A DNA stretch of 64,000 nt from Capitulum mitella (lineage: Eukaryota; Arthropoda; Thecostraca; Pollicipedomorpha; Pollicipedidae), in contig CP099846.1 of NCBI GenBank assembly GCA_030062745.1, positions 26,495,201 through 26,559,200 on the forward strand, in the 5' to 3' direction. A program made the translations under genes and the position numbers. Positions 56,775 through 64,000 of the stretch are shown piece after piece. Under the pieces are notes generated by a model. The model worked only from the letters and a program-made list of their open reading frames with translations, did no database searches and was not told where the DNA came from. Numbering within the stretch: the stretch's first letter is position 1; the number at the start of each line of letters is the position of its first letter.

Positions 56775-59700
56775 TCATACCACCTTCTTGGCCTGGCCGG
56801 CCTGCTTGACCCGCTGCATCTCCATCTGCAGCAGCGTGTCGAAGTCGAGCGCGCTGTCGTTGCCAGCCTTCACGCCGTAGTAGGCCGGGTTGTTGAGGTC
56901 GGCGTCTGCGGCGGGGAGGCGGCCGTCAGCGCAAACGTTCACGGCGCAAATGGGCGTCGTCGCTTAGTTCTGTGCGCCAAACCGCGCCACCATCGCCGCC
57001 GATTTTGCCATTACACAAATTGCACACGGCATGACAATCACTGTTGGGGAGTCAGCAGATACTTTGTCAGCATTTCAGCAGAGCTGCCACAATCTCCGCC
57101 ATTTTTTACAATTACCACACAAACTACAAACATGATAACAATCACAGTGAGAAGGGTAACATACACTTCAAGAGCGTTACACCAGAGCTGCTTTTCAACA
57201 CCTACAGCAAAGCCGCCGGCGTACGCGCGGCGCGCGCGCACCGTGCTTCCCGACCGCAGCAACATCCAGCGTCGACCGCCGCCGTCTGGCACGCGACGGA
57301 CACCACACTCACCCTGGTCGGCGTACTGGTCCAGGCAGAATTCGCGCCGGCCGCCGAACTTCACCTCCAGGTGGGGGAAGCGCGCGCTGCCGTGCGCCTG
57401 CGCCGCCACGGCCGCGCTGTGCGACACGTACGTGATGAAGGCGTAGCAGCCGTCGCGCTGCTCCCGGTACAGGTCCACGGACGGGTCCCTGCGGGGCGCG
57501 CGGAGCAGGCGCCGTCAGAGGGCGCCTCGGCCCCGCGGGGCACGGGAGACGCTCAGACCGGTGAGGTGGCGGCCCAGCTATTGGAGACAGCTGCTTTCCA
57601 TTAATGAGAAACGTGAGGCGGGGGAGGAAGAAAGCATTTCCACCTCCATGCAAAATGCACAAATTCGCTCACCAATAAACCCCGTAGCGATCACAGCCAA
57701 AACGGTACCATGGTACCGGTTTGGACGTCCAGCAGGCGTGGCGAAGCTTATGGAGGTCTGAGGAATGCCGGCGCTACCGCGAGCACATTCCCATACCAAA
57801 GCATTGTCTCGTACGGTATTGAAGAGACGAGAGCCAATCGAGACAATGAAGCTGGTACGTCATAAAACCAAGGATGACAAAGGCCATCAGGCCATAACCG
57901 GCATCACCAGGGTTGGAAATTTGGTTTTTGTGCTTGGTGTCGGGGTATAATTTTTGTTTTGGAGTACAAAATTTGGCTGAAACAATACTGGTTATGTTGG
58001 GGTTCTTGGTGCAATTAAGTTATGGCATAATACCAACTTCTTACTGAATTGACGCAGTCATTTGCTTGCAGAATTAGAAATTTGTCAACATGACTATAAC
58101 GAAACATTTTGATGGAAGCATGAGATAAACTTATGAAGCACAAAATATTCTTGGAACGCATGTTTTTTTGGTGTTATTCGACAAAAAAACACGCCTTTTC
58201 CAACCCTGGGCTTCACCACTGCACCCCTCCCCGGCAGTCCGCGGGCATCGCACCTCTCCTTGATGCGAATCTTGGTGATGACGCCGAAGCAGCTGAACAT
58301 CTTCCTGAGGTCGTCGCGGGTGACGGTCGGCGCCAGCCCGTTCACGTACACCACCTTGCGGTCGACAGCATCGCGCTGGTTGGCCAGCTCCTCCTGGCGG
58401 CGGCGCTCCTCGCGGCGTGCCTCCTCGCGCCGCCGCCGCCTCGCGCTCGCGCTCGCGCTCCTCGCGCTGCTGGCGGCGCGACCGGCTGTCGGCCGGCCGG
58501 CGCCGACTCCTGCTGCGGCTTTTGCTGCGGCTGCGGCTGCGCGGCGAGCGGCCGCGGCTCAGCGGCGACCGGCTGCGCACGCGCGGCGACCGGCTCCGGC
58601 TGCGCGACAGGCTGCGGCGCCGGCCGGGCCGCGTCGGCCGGCTCGGCCGGCTGCGGACACGGCACGGGGCGTCAGGACCGCATACCTGGTCATCGACTGG
58701 TGACGGCTCGCCGGCAGCTGGGGGCCAGGCGTGGAGGGCGTCGCCGATCGCCGGCGTCGGACACAGTGACCCAGCCCGCAGGGGTCAATGGTTTGGACAA
58801 AACCTCCCGCTAAGAGCCAGAGCCGCAGTGAGGCTATAGCGTGTCCCAACTACGGCCGGGGAGGGGAAGATTTTCGGGCTTGATGCTGACACTGCACAGG
58901 ATGCGTTCCCCGCGGCGACCGGCATGGCAGGTTGCGACGCCATAACGCGGCTACACATTACATGCCACCAGATAAACAGACACTTCAGCGCGTCAAAATC
59001 CGTCAATATGCATAGTTAATCTGCAGGTAAAGCATTTGTGCACCCGGGATCATGAAAGTGTTGCACAATGCGCAACCACTCTGACGAAGAGCCAGTCCCT
59101 AAAACGCCTAGATGTTTCTGCACGCATTCGCGGGCACTCGAAACGGAAACTTCCGCAAGACCAGGCCAACAACAACGCCGACTCCAAGCCCTCCGCGGCC
59201 GCCCACCGTCCCTCCCGGGTCCGCGAGACCCGCAGAGCCCGCCGCAGCGCGGCCGCCGGCTCACCTGACGATGTCGAAGTCGCTCGGGCTGTAGCGCAGC
59301 GGGTCGTCCGGGCTGCGGCAGCGGCTCGCCGAGCTCGAGCGGCTCGACGAGGCCGACGACGAGGCCGAGCCGGTCGAGAACCGGCCGCCCCGTCGCGAGG
59401 ACGACCTGGGGACGAGGGCGCGCCGTCAGGGCGGACACGCAGCGACATCTGCCGGCGAGAGGCTGCACAGCGCCGTGGAAGGACACGTGTCAACAAAAAC
59501 TGCCTTCTGAATAACGGCAAAATGGCGCCAGTAAACATTCACTTTGTTCAATGTACCTGGTTTACCAATTTGTATCGTTTCCAGTCTCAGTCGTGACCAC
59601 GATGGGACAAAGTTCTTCACATTTTTTAAAAGCAAGTGACAATGGATGGTAAACCAAGCTTATGTTTGAATCCGACAGAAATTGCACGCTCCGGGCAGCC

Positions 59701-62700
59701 GCCAATAGGTTAAGGACGTTTCAGGCAATCACCGGCTGATTAGACTAGAGGCATTTGAGGCCATCAAAGCTGAAGAAGTCGCTGCCTGAAGGCGGAATAA
59801 TCCCTTGTCTGCATGTACGCCGCGCCGTCTCACCGGTCCGAGTCGGCCCGACCGGAGGGCGACGTCGCGTCGAGCCGATACCCCCGCGGCGGACTGCTGG
59901 CCCTGGAGCGGACCGGAGCCGCGGCTGGAGCCACCGCCGGCGCCGCAGCCGCATCCTTGGCAAGAACCTGGCCAGGAGCCGGAGCAGCGGCCGGAGCGGC
60001 AGCCGGAGCCGGCGGAGCTCCAACCGACGGCGGCGGCGGCGGCAGCGACGCTACCTCCACCTCGCGCTCGGCCAGCGGCGGCGGCGGCGGCTGGTCCGGC
60101 GAGCCGCTGCGGCTGCTCAGCGCGCTCCGCCGCTGCCGGTACTCGCTCAGGCTGAGCTTCTTGCGGGAGGGCGGCGCCGCCGAGCCCTGCACGTAGGGCG
60201 GCACCTTCTCCAGCAGCGGCGACGGCGCCGGCGCCGCGCCCAGGTAGCCGGGCACCTTGCAGACGGTGTCGGCGTCGCCGGCCGGCGAGGAGGCCCCGGA
60301 GTTGCCGCGTGAGCAGTAGCTGTGGTCCCAGAGCGCCTGGCGCAGAGGAGAGTCCGCCTGAAACGCAGCGGGTCCGGTCAGCGAGGTCATCGCTGGGTAC
60401 GGCCAGGACACGTCACCAATCAGAACAAGGGAGAATTATGTGAGCCAAATTACTAGGTGTGTGTGAGAGAAAAGGGTCCCAATTTTCACTGTTGTAAAAA
60501 CTGCCACGCTATGCTATACCACAAAAGATAACCACTGCGAGATAACTGCGACGAAAAACAGAACACCAATAACGACCAAAAGTTACAAAGGCCGGCAAGT
60601 GACATATGTAGGACACACGAAAATCGTATGTCTCAGAGCAGCAAAAGTTCCATCAGGTAACCACCCAGTTCAGAGGAGAGTACGAAATACCTGCGACGAC
60701 GGAGTATCCGAGACTACTGACTGCACATCCGGCGAGTCCACCGACACCTGGAAAACCGCACGTGCTCGCCTCAGACTTACACTCACGAACCTCAATGTTT
60801 CGGACCAGACCGCAAACTGGCTTTCGGCAGTCTCTATCTTTTGCAAATGTATGGTCCGACGTACGACGAAAAACCCCTAAACAGCCATCGGGACCGCTTG
60901 CGGCGTAAACGTGACACGTCCTCCGACACGGACGTCAGGCCACCACCGACCTACCTCCTCTATGAGCGGCAGCGGCTCTGGCGGCGCCGACTGCGACGTG
61001 CGGCGCACGTGCTTCACCAGCAGCTCGCACTGGGCTGAAACAGAACGGCGCGCCGTGAGCGGGGGCGGCTGGCGGCCGGTGACCACGCCAAAGAGTCGCC
61101 CGCCCGGCGTCGGTACTTACTGCGCAGCTGAGACACCGCCTCCGGGTGCACGGGCGCCGCCTCGCCGGCCGACATGCTCGAGCCGACACTCTCCGTCTCG
61201 CTGCACGTGCTGCTGACGGACGGCGCCGGCTCGGCCGGCGCGCCGCCCGCCGCCGCCGTCGCCGCCGCCGCCGCCGCCGTCGCCAGGTCGCGGCCGTACC
61301 GCTCGCTGAGCCGCTTGGCGCGGCGCGACGTGCTCTTCAGTTTCTCGCGCACCTCGCGCGCCTTCTTGGTCAGCAGCCGGCGCGTCTTGGGGTCGGCCTC
61401 CTCAGCGGCGCGCTGACGCAGCGAGGCGAGCAGCGAGCGCAGGGCGCCGCTGTCGCCGGCGCCGGCCGACTCCGACTCCGGCCCCAGCTCGGCCGGCGGC
61501 GGCCGCCGCGCCGGCGGCCGCATGGCGGAGCCGTCCGGCGTCGGCGGCCGCGAGCTGGCCGGCGTGGCGCGCCTGCTGGCCGGCGCCGAGGCGGCCGCCA
61601 GCGCGCGCCGCCGGTCGCGCGCCTTCAACTTCAGGTCGGCTGTCACGCTCGGCTTGAGCAGCGACTGGCCGGCACGCGCGGCGCGCACCGTGCGCGGCAC
61701 CGGCACCGGCACCGGCACCGGCGCCGGCGCCTGCTTCTGCGTCGGAGTCTGCGTCGGCGGCGCCGGCGGCGGCGGCGGCTCCGGCGGCGCCGCCGGGCTC
61801 ACCGGACAGCTCAGCGACTGACCGATCGGCTCCACGCGCTCCTCGAAAAACGCCAACAAGTCCTCGCGCGACTGGGCCGTGATGCCTGCAACACAACGCA
61901 CCCGGCCGTTGTACGGGTTAGTCCTACGCAGGCGCTCGCGCGCGGAACAAGCGCGCACGCGCGCGCCCACACTCGCACACCCACACACGCACAAACACAA
62001 GCTGGCAGACGTTCACAGGGAACAGACATCTACACGAGCAGTGTTAGTCCCCGTCTACAGACTAAGAGAGCTACTGCCTGCCAGACGGCAGCACCGGCAC
62101 GCCCACTCGTCTCCGTCGCCTGCTGCGGCCGCTCGGCGCCGGCGTCGGCACGCCGCGCGTCCAAACACGCAAACACACTCGGCGAACCCGCTGAACACTC
62201 ACCGCCTTCCGGCAGCGCGTCGTGCGCGGCGGCCACCTCGTCGAACAGCTGGGTGGCGATGTCGGGCAGCAGCTGGTCGGCGCCGTGGTCGAGCTCGGCC
62301 GGCGGGCCCATCAGCGGGCCCAGGTCCATGCCCAGCCCGCTGTCGCCGAACAGCGAGTGGTGCATCTCGCGGTCCAGCGTCTCGCCCACCTGTGGCGCGC
62401 GGCCCGTCCGGTTAGCGGTCTGCCGCCGTGGGGAACGGAGCCTACAGAGCCCCAAACATGACAATACCAGTACATGTGAGGGACCGCCAGCGCCAGGGCC
62501 TTCTTCGTCGGGTCTCCCTTCTCGTCACTCATTGTGCACGAGTGTGCAAGCCTGAACTGGTGAAACTGCAGAGTCCTTACGTCTACTGATAGTACCAACG
62601 TACAGTGGCCTTGGCACGCTTCTCCACCGTCCAAACAAATATTTACAAAAAGAAGCATGCTCCTCCACAGTACACGAGACACATACCACCGGTCTTCAAA

Positions 62701-63158
62701 ACAAAGTTCAGGGTGTCTGATGACTAAAATAACAGCCTGTGAGTGAAACTCAGGCACCATAACTGAACAATCTAATGAACAATGACGAACCTCCTGGTCG
62801 ACGTACAGTACGTAAAACTGCACGACGGCCGATTCCCTTGGTACACTCTTGGCATCGGGCACCCTAGTCTCAGTCGGAAAAGATGAGCTACTTCACAAAC
62901 CCTTTTCGAAGGCACGTGATACAACGTCCACGCCAAAACATAACAAGAGGACAAAGCCCACGCTGTTTCGTATCGACACCTAATCATACGCATTCCCCAA
63001 CCCACAAGCCTCAAGCGTGCGTGCCGCGTCCGACTCACGTCATCGGTGAAGCTGAAGAAGTCGTTGAAGGATATGTCTGTCAGGTCCATGTCGTTGGCGA
63101 TGGCCGCCCCGAGCAGGGGCTGGCTCTCCGCCGAGTCCTGGGCCTGGCCGGAAGCCAT
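56775..63158 (-). CDS. spargel: PGC-1/spargel family transcriptional coactivator, 9 coding exons, about 840 aa, one apparent frameshift
   Basis: Nuclear coactivator of mitochondrial and metabolic genes. Exons: 63,158-63,039; 62,389-62,203; 61,885-61,121; 61,034-60,955; 60,357-59,834; 59,405-59,265; 58,650-58,254; 57,488-57,313; 56,905-56,775. The N-terminus is acidic (MDLTDISFNDFFSFTDD). Exon 3 has an LxxLL-type box (ALRSLLASL). Exon 4 starts CELLVKHV. Exon 5 has ALWDHSYCSRG, matching the GDHDYC box of PGC-1. An SR domain follows (SRSRSRSKSRSRSRRR). The RRM is VVYVNGLAPTVTRDDLRKMF with RNP1-like DGCYAFITYV. The C-terminus QYAD...SALDFDTLLQ matches PGC-1. Exon 7 is 397 nt, one more than a multiple of 3 as its phases require: the SR frame and the RRM frame differ by one base, changing somewhere in 58,421-58,470 within a GCG/CGCGAG run. 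All other junctions agree. Confidence 0.92.
58421..58470 (-). other. Frameshift zone in the PGC-1 SR/RE segment
   Basis: Upstream the sensible frame reads SRRQQREERERERE. Downstream it reads RRRREEARREERRRQEE, one base out. Both frames are open across the GC-rich repeat, so the exact base cannot be located. Confidence 0.7.
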
Positions 63159-64000
63159 CTGGTCGGCAGACGAGCGAGCGTTCAGTACGGGCCGGCACGG
63201 CGCCCGTACGGCACGGCACACGGTGATCATCGCCGCGCGCAGCAAAACAGTCGGGTGTCCGTGCGAACGGCGAACCCTAGGCGGCATGGATCCCGATGGA
63301 GTCCCGGGCCACGATGTCCTTGCCTGAGCGACGTCTTCACGACGATCTTACGACAATGCTTCAATTGTAGGGCAATTTCGTGTTCAGATGCCTCTATCTC
63401 ACTTCTTTCGCACCGGGTCTACCCCAAATTCAAATCGTAGTAACACGTCAGCTCGGGCCAAGCGTACGGCGTTCTTGTTCGCATCACCTATCACTGCCAA
63501 GGAGGCCGGTAGTTAAATGATCTAATCACCCGGCTATCATGTCCCCAAACAGATCCATGTTTTACAGTCTGTGTAGATAGCGAGAACAAATACATCCCAG
63601 GGCATCGTGTCGAGCAGACTTGCATTCTGACCCAATACCGTGCCCATTCTGCACCCAACCTCCACAGATCGCGGGCATCAGGGTCCGCTCGTCCGGCAGA
63701 GACGCTGCTGTTCTCCACGATGTCGGTTACCTGCTGACTTAGCTAACTAGGTACACGTCATTCTGTTGCACTATTCCCCGGTTGTCCAGGGATGAAAACC
63801 ATACATTCCCTTAATTTTACGACATAATATTTTGACAAAGCAGAATGGTTCCAACCATGAATTCGGTCAAAAATTATGACATGAAAGTGTAGACGACGCA
63901 GGCCAGGATACAGCACATAACCAAAATCGGTTTCTAAGCCTGCGGAGAGGACACTGTGCCTTTGCCGCTGACAAAACAGTACTTTATGCCCTCGAACAAC
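63159..64000. other. Region upstream of PGC-1, no gene recognised
   Basis: Promoter or 5' UTR of the minus-strand gene is expected here. A minus-strand open segment at about 63,491-63,735 (starting after a CAGCAG acceptor-like site) reads like protein but has no family match, and it could be an upstream exon. Confidence 0.4.

Noticed and set aside
61146..62555. Plus-strand open frame of 469 codons
   Set aside because: Antisense of PGC-1 exons 2 and 3; extreme Arg content and no domain.
63491..63735. Minus-strand open segment upstream of PGC-1 with an acceptor-like edge
   Set aside because: Protein-like, but no family match and no in-phase junction to the PGC-1 first exon could be shown.

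Overview
This is animal nuclear DNA. The genes are split by short GT-AG introns (about 150-1,300 bp), the coding exons are GC- and CpG-rich, and the gaps hold microsatellites, minisatellites and non-autonomous transposons. A (TTAGG)n-type repeat, the canonical arthropod telomere unit, and the gene content (DPP8/9, AIFM3, PGC-1/spargel, RPF1, NOP10, PSMB1) point to an arthropod. A crustacean is plausible, but the sequence does not settle it.

Layout. 1-1,271: decayed Penelope-like retroelement (reverse transcriptase plus GIY-YIG endonuclease). 1,400-12,100: no gene recognised; GC-rich islands and one perfect hairpin. 12,100-17,290: a cluster of unrelated minisatellites plus one hAT-like MITE. 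17,467-26,357 (-): complete 16-exon DPP8/9 serine peptidase. 28,145-33,507 (+): complete 11-exon AIFM3-like Rieske/FAD reductase with one 1-nt frameshift. 36,312-36,506 (-): NOP10. 39,274-39,656: palindromic transposon with telomeric repeats in its loop and 8-bp target duplications. 40,371-42,927 (+): RPF1. 43,601-44,923 (-): probable unrecognised membrane-protein gene. 46,829-48,178 (-): intronless eIF4A-like pseudo-helicase with broken ATPase motifs. 52,900-53,640: degenerate 310-bp tandem repeat. 54,425-55,825 (+): PSMB1. 56,775-63,158 (-): 9-exon PGC-1/spargel coactivator with one apparent frameshift.

The genes are not an operon or a pathway cluster. Several are housekeeping: NOP10 and RPF1 act in ribosome biogenesis, PSMB1 in the proteasome, and PGC-1 and AIFM3 in mitochondrial biology. 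DPP8/9 and AIFM3 are head to head, about 1.8 kb apart. Exon models were built by hand from conserved protein similarity, splice dinucleotides and phase. For DPP8/9, RPF1, PSMB1 and NOP10 all phases close exactly. AIFM3 and PGC-1 each close except for one indel, which may be an assembly error.

The most unusual items are the telomere-repeat palindromic element, the intronless DEAD-box pseudoenzyme, and a three-copy MITE family with matching 8-bp target duplications.
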